This document shows, piece by piece, positions 43,275 through 52,450 of a stretch of 64,000 bases of DNA. The stretch lies in assembly GCA_963702925.1 (NCBI GenBank), contig OY969771.1, positions 4,588,001 to 4,652,000 on the forward strand, in the 5' to 3' direction. Source of the stretch: CAIKMD01 sp963702925 (GTDB lineage: Bacteria; Pseudomonadota; Alphaproteobacteria; ATCC43930; CGMCC-115725). The translations under genes and the position numbers were made by a program. Under the pieces are notes generated by a model that had not been told where the DNA came from, searched no databases, and saw nothing but the letters and a program-made list of their open reading frames with translations. Position 1 is the stretch's first letter. Every line of letters begins with the position of its first letter.

Positions 43275-44390
43275 TTAACCATTGGTTTGGTTGTATTTTC
43301 CATCCTGCCATACGAACAGGACATAGCCGGGGCCGATAATGTCGCCCTTGGGGTCGAAGCCGATGGTCCCGAGCACGGTATCGAACCGCTCGGCATGAAG
43401 GGCCTTCGACACAGCCTCGATGCTCAGGGATTTCGCCTGCGCGGCGGCCGCGACATAGGCCTGGACGGCGGCGTAGGTGTAGAGCGTGTAGCCTTCGGGA
43501 TCGAAGCCCTGGGCGCGGAATTCCGCAACCACCGGCGCGGCGCTCGAAAGATTGCGCGGATCGGGCGAGAAGGTCATCAGCGTGCCGGCGCCGGCGCCGC
43601 CGGTGATCTTCCAGAACTCCGAGGTTACCAGCGCGTCCCCGCCCACCAGCACGGCATTGAGGCCCTGCTCCTTGGCTTGCCGGACGATGAGTCCCGCTTC
43701 GGTGTAATAGCCGCCGAAATAGATGACGTCGACATTGGCCTGCTTCATCTTGCTGACCAGCGCGGAGAAATCCTTGTCGCCCTGATTGATCGATTCATTG
43801 AGCGCTTCGGTCACGCCCGCGGCGCGCAGCGCCTTGCGCGTCTCGTCGGCGAGCCCTTTGCCGTAAGTGGTCTTGTCGTCGACGATCGCCACCGGCTTGC
43901 CCGGCATATGCGCCGCGATATAGCCGCCAGCGACCTTGCCTTGCACGTCGTCGCGCCCGCAGACGCGAAAGACATTGATCCAACCGCTCTTCGCCGGATC
44001 GTCGGTATAGGCGGGATTGGTCGAAGCCGGCGAAATCTCGATGATCCCCGCATCGGCATAGACCGCCGAAGCCGGGATCGAGGTGCTGGAGCAATAATGC
44101 CCCGCAACGAAGACTACGCCGCTGACGGCGAACTTATTCGCGATCGCGACGGCCTGCTTGGGATCGCAGGCATCGTCGCCGACATCGAGCGACAATTTCC
44201 GACCGAGCAGCCCGCCTTTGGCGTTGATGTCGGCGACGGCCATCTGGGCGCCGCGACGCATTTGCTCGCCGACCGCGGCGTCGGCACCGGTGATCGGGCC
44301 GGCAATGGCGATTTTGATGTCATCGGCCCGGGCGGCAACGGCGCCGAACAGCAGCGCCGCGAATAACGACAAGGTCAGCTTCAATTTCAT
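43275..44390 (-). CDS. livK: Branched-chain amino-acid ABC transporter, periplasmic binding protein
   Basis: The 371-residue protein has a signal peptide ending near AAR-ADD (about residue 22) and the type I periplasmic fold of the Leu/Ile/Val family: IAIAGPITGADAAVGEQMRR, GRKLSLDVGDDACDPKQAVA and YCSSTSIPASAVYADAGI. It captures the substrate for LivHMGF. It is the last gene of the cluster, four bases after a hypothetical gene. Substrate may be leucine-type amino acids or related compounds. Confidence 0.9.
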   Translation of the reverse strand: MKLKLTLSLFAALLFGAVAARADDIKIAIAGPITGADAAVGEQMRRGAQMAVADINAKGGLLGRKLSLDVGDDACDPKQAVAIANKFAVSGVVFVAGHYCSSTSIPASAVYADAGIIEISPASTNPAYTDDPAKSGWINVFRVCGRDDVQGKVAGGYIAAHMPGKPVAIVDDKTTYGKGLADETRKALRAAGVTEALNESINQGDKDFSALVSKMKQANVDVIYFGGYYTEAGLIVRQAKEQGLNAVLVGGDALVTSEFWKITGGAGAGTLMTFSPDPRNLSSAAPVVAEFRAQGFDPEGYTLYTYAAVQAYVAAAAQAKSLSIEAVSKALHAERFDTVLGTIGFDPKGDIIGPGYVLFVWQDGKYNQTNG

Positions 44391-44394
44391 CGCG

Positions 44395-44892
44395 TTAGGG
44401 TTCCTTCGATTTGCCGGGCGATTTGTCGGGCGATTTGTCCGCAGCTTCCTCCGACTTCTCGGCCCCCTCCCACCCGCTCTCGGTGTAGCGCTTCAAGATT
44501 TCCAGCGCCTCGAGTTGAATATCGGTAAGCATCTTGCCGGTCTCCTGCATCGCCTTGCCGGCATGCTCGAAAACGCGGTCCAAACCTTCCTTGCCAACGG
44601 GCGGCCGTTCCTCGTTCGACTTCCGCGAGGCCTGCGCGATGCTTTCGTCGATAATCTTGGCGAGTTCCATCACCATCGCGTTCTCGTGCTCGAAAACGGA
44701 TTGCAGCCTCTCCAACAACCGCTTATGCGCCTCCATATGCGCATCGACATTGCGATGCATGCGGAACAGCAGGCGCGATATATCGCCGTAGCTCAGCATG
44801 TCCGCGCCCCAATAGCCGGGGATCACGCTCTCATGATGTGCCGAACCGGGTTCGTCGGGCTTAGCGGCGCTCGGTACTTTCTTTTCCGCCAT
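44395..44892 (-). CDS. Unknown helical protein in the liv operon
   Basis: I do not recognise a characterised family. The 165-residue soluble protein has a Pro/Ser N-terminus, then a segment YWGADMLSYGDISRLLF and a long charged helical stretch (about 55-145) that looks coiled-coil, and a tail with DKSPDKSPGKS repeats. The charged helical character and size recall phasins, but no phasin motif is clear. GGAGG precedes the ATG at 44892. The position between livF and livK, with four bases to livK, indicates co-transcription. Confidence 0.65.
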   Translation of the reverse strand: MAEKKVPSAAKPDEPGSAHHESVIPGYWGADMLSYGDISRLLFRMHRNVDAHMEAHKRLLERLQSVFEHENAMVMELAKIIDESIAQASRKSNEERPPVGKEGLDRVFEHAGKAMQETGKMLTDIQLEALEILKRYTESGWEGAEKSEEAADKSPDKSPGKSKEP

Positions 44893-44932
44893 GTTCGCCT
44901 CCACAAGCGCAGCAGGGTTCAGCCATCATATA

Positions 44933-45643
44933 TCACCCTTGTCCTTCGAGATAGGCCGCGCGCACTTGCTCGTTATTCAGCAAGGCCTGGCCGGTATCCG
45001 ACAGGATGATCTCGCCGTTTTGCATCACGTAACCGCGATGGGCAAGGCGAAGCGCGTGATGGGCGTTCTGCTCGACGAGGAAAACCGTGATCTTCTGCTC
45101 GCGATTGATCGCGCGAATGACATCGAAAATCTGTTTGACGATCAGCGGCGCCAAGCCGAGCGACGGCTCGTCCAGCAACAGCAACCGCGGTCGGCTCATC
45201 AGGGCGCGCGCGATCGCCAGCATTTGCTGCTCGCCGCCCGACAGCGTTCCGCCGCGCTGGCGTTGGCGCGCCTTGAGAATGGGAAAGAGCGCAAGCACGC
45301 GTTCGAGATCGGCGGCGAAATAAGTCGGGTCGGCGACCGTCGCGCCGATCTGCAGATTTTCGAGCACGGTCATGCGCGGGAAGATCCGCCGCCCTTCCGG
45401 CGCATGCGAGATGCCCCGGCGCATGATTTCATAAGCCGGCATATGCGTAATGTCGGCCCCGTCGAACAGAACCTGGCCTTCCGCCGCCTGCGGCCGCCCG
45501 CAGATCGTCATGAGCAGGGTCGATTTGCCCGCGCCATTGGCGCCGATCAAGGTGACGATCTCGCCTGCCTCGACCTCGACATCGACGCCTTTCAAGGCTT
45601 CGATGTTGCCATAGAAAGTGTGGACGCCCTTGATGCTCAGCAT
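44933..45643 (-). CDS. livF: Branched-chain amino-acid ABC transporter ATPase LivF
   Basis: The 236-residue ATPase has Walker A (GANGAGKSTLLM), the signature motif TLSGGEQQMLAIARAL, Walker B (LLLLDEPSLGLAPL) and an H-loop. It begins with LSIKGVHTFYGNIEALKGVD, typical of LivF. It lies eight bases downstream of livG. LivF and LivG form the heterodimeric motor of the importer. Confidence 0.95.
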   Translation of the reverse strand: MLSIKGVHTFYGNIEALKGVDVEVEAGEIVTLIGANGAGKSTLLMTICGRPQAAEGQVLFDGADITHMPAYEIMRRGISHAPEGRRIFPRMTVLENLQIGATVADPTYFAADLERVLALFPILKARQRQRGGTLSGGEQQMLAIARALMSRPRLLLLDEPSLGLAPLIVKQIFDVIRAINREQKITVFLVEQNAHHALRLAHRGYVMQNGEIILSDTGQALLNNEQVRAAYLEGQG

Positions 45644-45650
45644 CGCGCGT

Positions 45651-46451
45651 TCAACTTTCCGGCTCGCCGAGATAGGCTTTGATCACGGCCGGGTCGCGGC
45701 GCACCTCCGCGGGTGTCCCGTCGGCGATCTTGCGACCGTAATCGAGGACGACAACGTGATCGGAAATGCCCATCACGACGTTCATGTCGTGCTCGATCAG
45801 CAGAATCCCGACGCCATGCTGCTCGCGGATCGCAAGAAGCAGACGATTGAGCTCGGCGGATTCATGCGGGTTGAGACCGGCCGCAGGCTCGTCGAGACAG
45901 AGCAACACCGGGCGGGTGCACATCGCACGCGCGATCTCGAGCCGACGTTGCGCGCCGTAAGGTAACGTCCCCGCCGCGGTGTCGGCTTTGTCGATCAACC
46001 CGACGCGATCGAGCCAGTAGCTCGCCGTCGCGACCGCCTCCGCTTCGGCGAGACGATAACGGCGCAGACCGAGCAAGCCGGCGACGCTATAGGCGCTCGC
46101 GCGCATCAGCTTGTTGTGCTGCGCGACGATCAGATTTTCGAGCACGGTCATGCCGCCGAACAGCCGGATGTTCTGGAAGGTGCGGGCCACGCCCGCATCG
46201 CGCGCGATACGCCAGCCATCCATGCGCTCGAGCTGCAACAGCTTGTCGCCGCGTTGCAGCCCGATGCTGCCGGCGCTGGGGCGGTAAAATCCCGTGAGGC
46301 AGTTGAAGACCGTGGTCTTGCCCGCCCCGTTGGGACCGATGATCGCGGTGATGTGACGCGGCTGGGCCGCGAAAGACAGCGTATCGACCGCGAGCAAGCC
46401 GCCAAAGCGCATGGTCAGCCCATCAACGCCGAGCAGCGGCGCCGCGTTCAC
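45651..46451 (-). CDS. livG: Branched-chain amino-acid ABC transporter ATPase LivG
   Basis: The 266-residue ATPase has Walker A (GPNGAGKTTVFNCLTGFYRP), the LivG-specific insertion after it (LERMDGWRIARDAGVARTFQ), the signature region LPYGAQRRLEIARAM and Walker B (LLCLDEPAAGLNP). The start is the GTG at 46451, overlapping the livM stop (GTGA). A frame extending to 47246 overlaps livM and is not part of LivG. Confidence 0.93.
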   Translation of the reverse strand: MNAAPLLGVDGLTMRFGGLLAVDTLSFAAQPRHITAIIGPNGAGKTTVFNCLTGFYRPSAGSIGLQRGDKLLQLERMDGWRIARDAGVARTFQNIRLFGGMTVLENLIVAQHNKLMRASAYSVAGLLGLRRYRLAEAEAVATASYWLDRVGLIDKADTAAGTLPYGAQRRLEIARAMCTRPVLLCLDEPAAGLNPHESAELNRLLLAIREQHGVGILLIEHDMNVVMGISDHVVVLDYGRKIADGTPAEVRRDPAVIKAYLGEPES

Positions 46452-47704
46452 GGCGTCGCCCCGGGCGCGTCCGCGCCGAGACGGATCGAGGGCGTGCGCA
46501 GCGACAGCAAGCCGCGCGGGCGCCACACCATGATCGCGATCATCGCCGCGCCGAAAAGCAGCATGCGGAACTGCGCGAAGTCGCGGCCGAATTCCGGCAA
46601 GGTCACCAGGATGACGGCGGCCAGCACGACGCCCAATTGGCTGCCCATGCCGCCGAGCACGACGATCGCCAGCACGGTGGCCGATTCCTGGAAGGTGAAG
46701 CTTTCCGGGCTGATGAAGCCTTGGCGGGTCGCGAAGAACGCGCCGGCAAAGCCCGCGAACAACGCGCCGATCGCGAAGGCCGAAAGCTTCACATTGGTCG
46801 GGTTGATGCCGAGCGCGCGGCAGGCAATCTCGTCTTCGCGCAAGGCTTCCCAGGCGCGGCCGACCGGCAGGCGCCGCAAGCGCAAGGTGATGAAATTGGT
46901 GACCAGGGCGAGCGCGAGAATGACGAAATAGAGGAAGATGATGCGCTGGCCCGGGTTGAAGGCAATGCCGAAGAATTGCGCGAAGGTCTGTCCGCCGCCC
47001 GGCGCGCTTGCGGCCAAAGGCAATCCGAAAAACGTCGGGCGCGGAATGCCGTTGACCCCGTTGGGTCCGCCCGTGAGCGACGCCCAGTTGATCAGGATGA
47101 TGCGGATGATCTCGCCGAATCCCAAGGTGACGATGGCGAGATAATCGCCGCGCAGGCGCAGGATCGGGAAACCCAGCAGAACGCCGACCGCCGCCGCCAA
47201 CACGCCCGAGATCGGCAAGGCCTGCCAGAAGCTCAGATCGAACCAATGCGCGGCGAGCGCGAAGGAATAGGCGCCGACGGCGTAGAAGCCGACATAGCCG
47301 AGATTGAGCAGCCCGGCGAGCCCGACGACAATGTTAAGGCCCCAACCGAGCATGATGTAGATCAGCACGGTGGTCGCGAGATCGACGAGATAGCGCGACG
47401 AGAACGGCAGAAACGGCCAGATCACGGCGGCGGCCAGCCCGGCCCAGCCCAGCACACGCGCATACCGGCCGAGGAACGGCGCCAGAATCGGCTTCGCCTC
47501 GGTTGCGCGGCGGCGCGGCAGCAGCGCGAAGCTGAGCCGCCCAAGGAAAACCGTCGCGACGGCGAGCGCGACCCAGGTAAAGCGCGTTTCGACTTTGATC
47601 TCGCCTTCGACTTCGATCAATTGGAAGCCGACCAGGGGGATGGCGAGCATCAAGGCGACGAAGGCGGCCAGCACCGCGTCCTTCACCAACGCGCGCGGCA
47701 CCAT
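46448..47704 (-). CDS. livM: Branched-chain amino-acid ABC transporter permease LivM
   Basis: The 418-residue permease has about 10 or 11 membrane helices. The LivM signatures GLNIVVGLAGLLNLGYVGFY and RLRGDYLAIVTLGFGEIIRI are intact, as is GRAWEALREDEIACRALGIN, the coupling-helix region that contacts the ATPases. The N-terminal 100 residues contain extra hydrophobic segments common in long LivM forms. The ATG at 47704 overlaps the livH stop. Confidence 0.93.
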   Translation of the reverse strand: MVPRALVKDAVLAAFVALMLAIPLVGFQLIEVEGEIKVETRFTWVALAVATVFLGRLSFALLPRRRATEAKPILAPFLGRYARVLGWAGLAAAVIWPFLPFSSRYLVDLATTVLIYIMLGWGLNIVVGLAGLLNLGYVGFYAVGAYSFALAAHWFDLSFWQALPISGVLAAAVGVLLGFPILRLRGDYLAIVTLGFGEIIRIILINWASLTGGPNGVNGIPRPTFFGLPLAASAPGGGQTFAQFFGIAFNPGQRIIFLYFVILALALVTNFITLRLRRLPVGRAWEALREDEIACRALGINPTNVKLSAFAIGALFAGFAGAFFATRQGFISPESFTFQESATVLAIVVLGGMGSQLGVVLAAVILVTLPEFGRDFAQFRMLLFGAAMIAIMVWRPRGLLSLRTPSIRLGADAPGATP

Positions 47705-48618
47705 CAAACCTTCTCGACCTCGGGCCGCCCGAGCAGGCCGGAAGGCCGGAAGATCAGCGCGACGATCAGCACGCCGAACACGGCGACGTCCTTATAGGCC
47801 GCGTTGAAATAGCCCGACCAGAAAGCCTCGATCAGCCCGATCAGCAGCCCGCCGAGCATCGCACCCGGTAGCGAGCCGATGCCGCCCAGCACGGCCGCGG
47901 TGAACGCCTTCATGCCGGCAAGAAAGCCGATGAAGAAATCGATCACGCCGTAATAAAGCGTGACCATCATGCCGGCGACGGCCGCCAACGCCGCGCCGAT
48001 GATGAAGGTCGTCGAAATAGTGCCGTCGACATCGATGCCCAAGAGCGCCGCCATGGTCATGTCCTGCTCGCAGGCGCGCTGCCGCCGCCCCAACGGGGTC
48101 GCCGCGATGATCACGCTGAATCCGGCCATCAGCGCGACGGTGACGAGCATGATCAGGATTTGCAGATAACTGAGTTGAACGACGAAGCCGTTGCTTTCCA
48201 TGAGGTGAAAGCCGCCTTCGATCACCGGCGGCATGGTTTTGACCCGCGCGCCCTGGAGCAGCTGGACATAGTTCTGCAGGAAGATCGACATGCCGATCGC
48301 CGAGATCAGCGGCGCGAGTCGGAACGAGCCGCGCAAGGGCCGATAGGCAACCCGCTCGACCGTCCAGCCGTAGACGGCGGTGAAACCCATCGCCGAAACC
48401 AACACGATGGTCAAAGCGAGCGGAACCCATGTAACCCCGAGCACGCCCAGAACGAAGAAGGTGATGAGCGATACGAAGGCACCGATCATGTAAATCTCGC
48501 CATGCGCGAAATTAATCATGCCAACGATGCCGTAAACCATGGTGTAGCCGATGGCGATCAGCCCATAGATCGCACCAAGGGTAAGGCCGTTGATCAGCTG
48601 TTGCAGGAAATAACTCAT
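47704..48618 (-). CDS. livH: Branched-chain amino-acid ABC transporter permease LivH
   Basis: The 304-residue permease has about eight membrane helices, with the family start LQQLINGLTLGAIYGLIAIG, YGIVGMINFAHGEIYMIGAF, and the coupling helix ATPLGRRQRACEQDMTMAAL. The ATG at 48618 is preferred over the upstream TTG. It opens the livHMGF-unknown-livK operon; the promoter should be within 48619-48730, shared with the divergent msrQ-like gene. Confidence 0.93.
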   Translation of the reverse strand: MSYFLQQLINGLTLGAIYGLIAIGYTMVYGIVGMINFAHGEIYMIGAFVSLITFFVLGVLGVTWVPLALTIVLVSAMGFTAVYGWTVERVAYRPLRGSFRLAPLISAIGMSIFLQNYVQLLQGARVKTMPPVIEGGFHLMESNGFVVQLSYLQILIMLVTVALMAGFSVIIAATPLGRRQRACEQDMTMAALLGIDVDGTISTTFIIGAALAAVAGMMVTLYYGVIDFFIGFLAGMKAFTAAVLGGIGSLPGAMLGGLLIGLIEAFWSGYFNAAYKDVAVFGVLIVALIFRPSGLLGRPEVEKV

Positions 48619-48730
48619 GAACAAATCAAGTTATGCGCCGGCGAGGAGTCCGGCAAGGCCGCAAAATCGCCGAATCGTGAAGGATTCCCCATGGGCGAGC
48701 GGAGGAAGCCGCGCTAGAAACACGGCCGCG

Positions 48731-49594
48731 ATGAACCTCCGCAAGCTTCCCTGGTACGATTACGGCGGTCAATTCTCGCCCTTCAAGGCCGCGGTCCTGG
48801 TGGCTCTGTTCATTCCGGGCATCTGGACCATCGTGTCCTTCGAGCTCGACCGGCTGGGCGCGCGCCCGCTCACCGAAGCGATCCACCAGTTCGGCGATTG
48901 GACGATCCGGCTGATCTTCATCTCCCTGGCGATCTCGCCGGCACACATCGTTCTCCAATGGCCGTCGCTGCTGCAGGCTCGCCGCATGGTGGGCGTTGCC
49001 GCCTTCGTTTATATCGCGGCCCATTTCTCGCTTTATATCGCCGACGAGGCGTTCGATCTTCGCACCGTCGCCTCCGAGATCCTGCTGCGCATCTATCTCA
49101 CCATCGGCTTCACCGCGTTGCTGGGACTGGCCGTGCTGGCGGCGACCTCGACCGATGGCTGGCAGCGCCGACTCGGCGCCCGCCGTTGGCAGAAGCTCCA
49201 CCGGATCATCTATGTCATCGGGTTCTTCGCCGTGATTCACTTCTGCATCCAATCGAAGCTCGACGAATGGGAGCCCACGGTCATGGCCGGTATCTATCTC
49301 TGGCTGATGGGGTGCCGCGCGATCAGCTGGCGTTTGGGCCGCGGCAAACTGCCGCTTTGGACGATCGCTGGCGCAAGCGTCATCGCCGCCGTGCTGACGG
49401 CTTTTGGCGAAGCGTTCTATTTCTGGCTCGCGATGGGCGCGCCCTTTACCCTCGTGCTCCAAGCCAATTTGTCGCTCGATACCGGCGTCAGACCTTCTTG
49501 GGTCGTGCTCGCATCAACCGGCGGGGTGGCGATCCTCGGAATACTGCGCGCTTGGGTGAAACCGCCGACCAAGGCGAGGCTAAAAGCGGCGTAG
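48731..49594 (+). CDS. msrQ: MsrQ-like heme-containing membrane protein
   Basis: The 287-residue protein has about eight hydrophobic segments and the ferric-reductase/MsrQ pattern: HQFGDWTIRLIFISLAISP, RMVGVAAFVYIAAHFSLY, LAATSTDGWQRRLGARRWQK and LHRIIYVIGFFAVIHFC, with histidines placed as heme ligands. MsrQ passes electrons from quinones to the periplasmic methionine sulfoxide reductase MsrP. No msrP gene is adjacent, and the protein is longer than the usual roughly 200 residues. The ATG at 48731 is chosen; the upstream frame is not MsrQ-like. Confidence 0.82.
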   Translation: MNLRKLPWYDYGGQFSPFKAAVLVALFIPGIWTIVSFELDRLGARPLTEAIHQFGDWTIRLIFISLAISPAHIVLQWPSLLQARRMVGVAAFVYIAAHFSLYIADEAFDLRTVASEILLRIYLTIGFTALLGLAVLAATSTDGWQRRLGARRWQKLHRIIYVIGFFAVIHFCIQSKLDEWEPTVMAGIYLWLMGCRAISWRLGRGKLPLWTIAGASVIAAVLTAFGEAFYFWLAMGAPFTLVLQANLSLDTGVRPSWVVLASTGGVAILGILRAWVKPPTKARLKAA

Positions 49595-49616
49595 GGAGCC
49601 GGCGCGGCTTCGTCCA

Positions 49617-49805
49617 TCAGCCTTTTTGCTGTCGCGCCATCACGTAATCGAGCTTTTGGCGGGCGACGCGCTTGAGCGCCGCCTCCCCTGCTCCCGGGTC
49701 GCCCACGATCGAGGCTTCGATCCCGGTGGCCGCATCGACCGCGGTAACCTTGACCGAGTTCCCTCGATGCATGAACTCAAAGATGACCTCGCGATCTGGC
49801 GCCAT
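49617..49805 (-). CDS. Small conserved-looking protein, 62 residues
   Basis: The product begins MAPDREVIFEFMHRGNSVKV and continues TAVDAATGIEASIVGDPGAG with a basic C-terminal helix. It resembles short alphaproteobacterial proteins of unknown function (DUF6898-like, from memory). It has no membrane helix or signal. The ATG at 49805 is preferred because the sequence before it is unlike the family. It lies alone on the minus strand between msrQ and gcdH, near-divergent with gcdH. Confidence 0.55.
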   Translation of the reverse strand: MAPDREVIFEFMHRGNSVKVTAVDAATGIEASIVGDPGAGEAALKRVARQKLDYVMARQQKG

Positions 49806-49848
49806 GACGTTAGAATAGCGCCCTTTGGTGAATAGCAGGAGAATCCCC

Positions 49849-51036
49849 TTGGCTACCCCGCCCCGCAAGGAAAGGCCGACTTTCAACTGGCAGGACCCGC
49901 TGCTGCTCGACGACGAGCTGTCGAGCGACGAAAAGATGGTGCGCGACAGCGCCCGCGCCTATGCCCAGGAAAAGCTTTTGCCGCGGATCAAGGCGGCGTT
50001 TCGCGACGAGCATTTCGACCGCGAGATCATGAACGAGATGGGCAAGCTCGGCTTTCTCGGCTCGACGATTCACGGCTATGGTTGCGCCGGGGTTAACTAT
50101 GTCTGCTACGGGCTGGTCGCGCGCGAAGTCGAGCGCGTCGATAGCGGCTATCGCTCGGTGCTGAGCGTGCAGTCTTCGCTCGTGATGGGTCCGATCAACG
50201 ATTTCGGCACCGAGGAGCAGAAGAAGAAATATCTGCCGAAGCTCGCGACCGGCGAAATGGTCGGCTGCTTCGGCCTGACCGAGCCCGATCATGGCTCGGA
50301 TGCCGGCGGCATGAAAAGCCGCGCCAAGAAGGTCGATGGCGGTTACCTCCTCACCGGCAACAAGATGTGGATCAGCAATTCGCCCTTCGCCGACATCATG
50401 ATCGTCTGGGCCAAGCTCGACGACGTTATCCGCGGCTTTATCCTCGAGCGCGGCATGAAGGGCTTATCCACCCCCAAGATCGAGGGCAAATTCAGCCTGC
50501 GCGCCTCGGTGACTGGCGAAATCGTTATGGACGACGTCTTTGTCCCCGAAGCCAATATCCTGCCCGGCGTGACAGGACTGCGCGGGCCTTTCACCTGCCT
50601 CGACAATGCGCGTTACGGCATCGCCTGGGGCGCGCTCGGCGCCGCCGAATTCTGTTGGCACGCGGCGCGCGACTACACCTTGTCGCGCCAGGCTTTCGGC
50701 AAGCCGCTGGCCGCGACCCAGCTTATCCAGAAGAAGCTCGCCGACATGCTGACCGAGATCACGCTCGGGCTCCATGCTTGCCTGCGCCTCGGCCGGCTCA
50801 AGGACGAAGGCCGCGCCACGCCGGAAATGGTCTCGATCCTCAAACGCAACTCGACCGGCAAATCGCTCGACATCGCTCGGGCGGCGCGCGACATGCATGG
50901 CGGCAACGGCATCGTCGACGAGTATCACGTCATCCGCCACATGATGAATCTCGAGACGGTCAATACCTATGAGGGCACCCACGACATCCACGCCCTGATC
51001 CTCGGCCGCGCGATCACCGGCATCGCGGCGTTTTGA
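49849..51036 (+). CDS. gcdH: Glutaryl-CoA dehydrogenase (acyl-CoA dehydrogenase family)
   Basis: The enzyme oxidatively decarboxylates glutaryl-CoA to crotonyl-CoA in lysine and tryptophan breakdown. The 395-residue protein has FNWQDPLLLDDELSSDEKMV, SVQSSLVMGPINDFGTEEQK, GCFGLTEPDHGSDAGGM and the catalytic Glu375 in NTYEGTHDIHALILGRAITG, all as in GcdH. The TTG at 49849, with AGGAG at 49837-49841, is the likely start. A CaiB/BaiF CoA-transferase that could supply glutaryl-CoA lies 7.5 kb away at 58581. Confidence 0.92.
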   Translation: MATPPRKERPTFNWQDPLLLDDELSSDEKMVRDSARAYAQEKLLPRIKAAFRDEHFDREIMNEMGKLGFLGSTIHGYGCAGVNYVCYGLVAREVERVDSGYRSVLSVQSSLVMGPINDFGTEEQKKKYLPKLATGEMVGCFGLTEPDHGSDAGGMKSRAKKVDGGYLLTGNKMWISNSPFADIMIVWAKLDDVIRGFILERGMKGLSTPKIEGKFSLRASVTGEIVMDDVFVPEANILPGVTGLRGPFTCLDNARYGIAWGALGAAEFCWHAARDYTLSRQAFGKPLAATQLIQKKLADMLTEITLGLHACLRLGRLKDEGRATPEMVSILKRNSTGKSLDIARAARDMHGGNGIVDEYHVIRHMMNLETVNTYEGTHDIHALILGRAITGIAAF

Positions 51037-51052
51037 CGGTGGGCGCGACCGG

Positions 51053-52321
51053 CTAAAGCGTCGCGAACATGGCGACCACCACCGCCGCCATCACGGCGGT
51101 GGCGAGCCATCCCGCGCCGGTGAGCGCCCAGGGCAAAATGAACGCGCCCATGACCCGGCGCTGACGTGCCAAAAGCATGGTGATCGCCATGATCGGCACG
51201 GCCGCGACTCCATTCAGCACGGCGGCCCAAAACAGCGCCCGGATCGGATCGATCGGCAACAGGTTGAGCACCACGCCGATCAGGGTCGAGACCGCGATCG
51301 TCCCATAAAACGCCTTGGCTTCCATCGGCAGGCGCGCCAAGCCGGACGGCCATTGCAGTGCCTCGGCGACGGCGTAGGCCGCGGAGCCGGCGAGAACCGG
51401 CACCGCCAGCATGCCGGTGCCGATGATGCCTAGGGCGAAGAGCGCAAAGGCGAACGCGCCTGCAACCGGCCGCAAGGCCTCCGCCGCCTGCGCCGAGGAC
51501 TGGATATCCACGACGCCATGCTCGTGAAGCGTCGCTCCGACTGTCACGATGATGAACCAGCCGATCGCATTCGAATAGAACATGCCAAGATAGGTATCGA
51601 CCCGGATGCGCTGGATCGCCGCGGGTCCTTGCTCCGGCGCCTCGGTCAGCGGGCTGGCGTCGGGGTCTTCGCGTTCATCCTCGGCCTCTTGGGATGATTG
51701 CCAGAAAAACAGATAGGGGCTGATGGTCGTGCCCATCACGGCGACGATCGCCAGAATGTAATCGGGATCGAACCGCCACGCCGGCACGAATGTCCGGAGC
51801 ATCACCTCGCGCCAAGGGATATCCACGACGAGCGCGACCGCAACATAGGAAAAGAGCGCGATCGTGGTCCATTTGAGGAGGCTCGAATAGCGCCGGTAAC
51901 GCATGAAGACCTCGAGCGCGACGCAGAGCGCGCCGAAGGCGACGACATAAAGAATGCTGGGCCCGCCGGCCAGCAAGGTGACCGCATCCGCCATGGCGCC
52001 GAGATCGGCGCCGAGATTGATGATATTGGCGACCAGCAGGAGCGCGACCATGCTCCGCACCAGCGCGGGCGGATAATAGAGGCGCATATTGCCGGCAATG
52101 CCCCGCCCCGTCACCCGCCCGATGCGCGCGCTGATTTCCTGAATCGCCGCCATCAGCGGAAAGCTGAACAGCATCACCCAGCTCATGCCGAAGCCGAATT
52201 GGGCGCCGACTTGCGAATAAGTGGCAATACCGCTGGGATCGTCGTCCGACGCGCCGGAGACGAGACCGGGTCCAAGGATTTGGAGAAGCCGGCGGCGCCG
52301 ACCCGCCGCGTGCTCGGTCAT
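51053..52321 (-). CDS. NRAMP-related divalent-metal transporter
   Basis: The 422-residue protein has about 11 membrane helices in the NRAMP fold. Helix 1 has DDDPSGIATYSQVGAQFGFG, where canonical NRAMPs have DPGN. Helix 6 has TTISPYLFFWQSSQEAEDE, where the metal-binding MPH of manganese/iron carriers stands; the methionine is absent. This marks a divergent clade that may carry another ion, such as magnesium (inference). The cytoplasmic acidic loop after helix 6 is long. It converges on gcdH and is divergent from nothing close. Confidence 0.78.
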   Translation of the reverse strand: MTEHAAGRRRRLLQILGPGLVSGASDDDPSGIATYSQVGAQFGFGMSWVMLFSFPLMAAIQEISARIGRVTGRGIAGNMRLYYPPALVRSMVALLLVANIINLGADLGAMADAVTLLAGGPSILYVVAFGALCVALEVFMRYRRYSSLLKWTTIALFSYVAVALVVDIPWREVMLRTFVPAWRFDPDYILAIVAVMGTTISPYLFFWQSSQEAEDEREDPDASPLTEAPEQGPAAIQRIRVDTYLGMFYSNAIGWFIIVTVGATLHEHGVVDIQSSAQAAEALRPVAGAFAFALFALGIIGTGMLAVPVLAGSAAYAVAEALQWPSGLARLPMEAKAFYGTIAVSTLIGVVLNLLPIDPIRALFWAAVLNGVAAVPIMAITMLLARQRRVMGAFILPWALTGAGWLATAVMAAVVVAMFATL

Positions 52322-52385
52322 CCGCTGATTAATGCAGCAGAAGCGGCTGCCGTTCCAACTAAAAGAAAATGAAGAAAATGCGCGC

Positions 52386-52427
52386 GCAAAAGAAAACGCG
52401 CCGGCCCGGTTTGGGGCAGCGGCGCGT
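52386..52427 (-). terminator. Rho-independent terminator after ldtR
   Basis: On the minus strand, ACGCGCCG/CGGCGCGT (52396-52403 and 52420-52427) form an 8-bp stem, extended by inner GCCC/GGGC pairs, and a run TTTTCTTTT follows at 52387-52396. It begins 24 bases after the ldtR stop. This is a well-formed intrinsic terminator. Confidence 0.8.
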
Positions 52428-52450
52428 TCGGGTCGCGAATTCCTGGGTCG

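Noticed and set aside
46452..47246. N-terminal extension of livG by 265 codons
   Set aside because: It lies entirely within livM in another frame; the GTG at 46451 overlaps the livM stop and gives a normal LivG.
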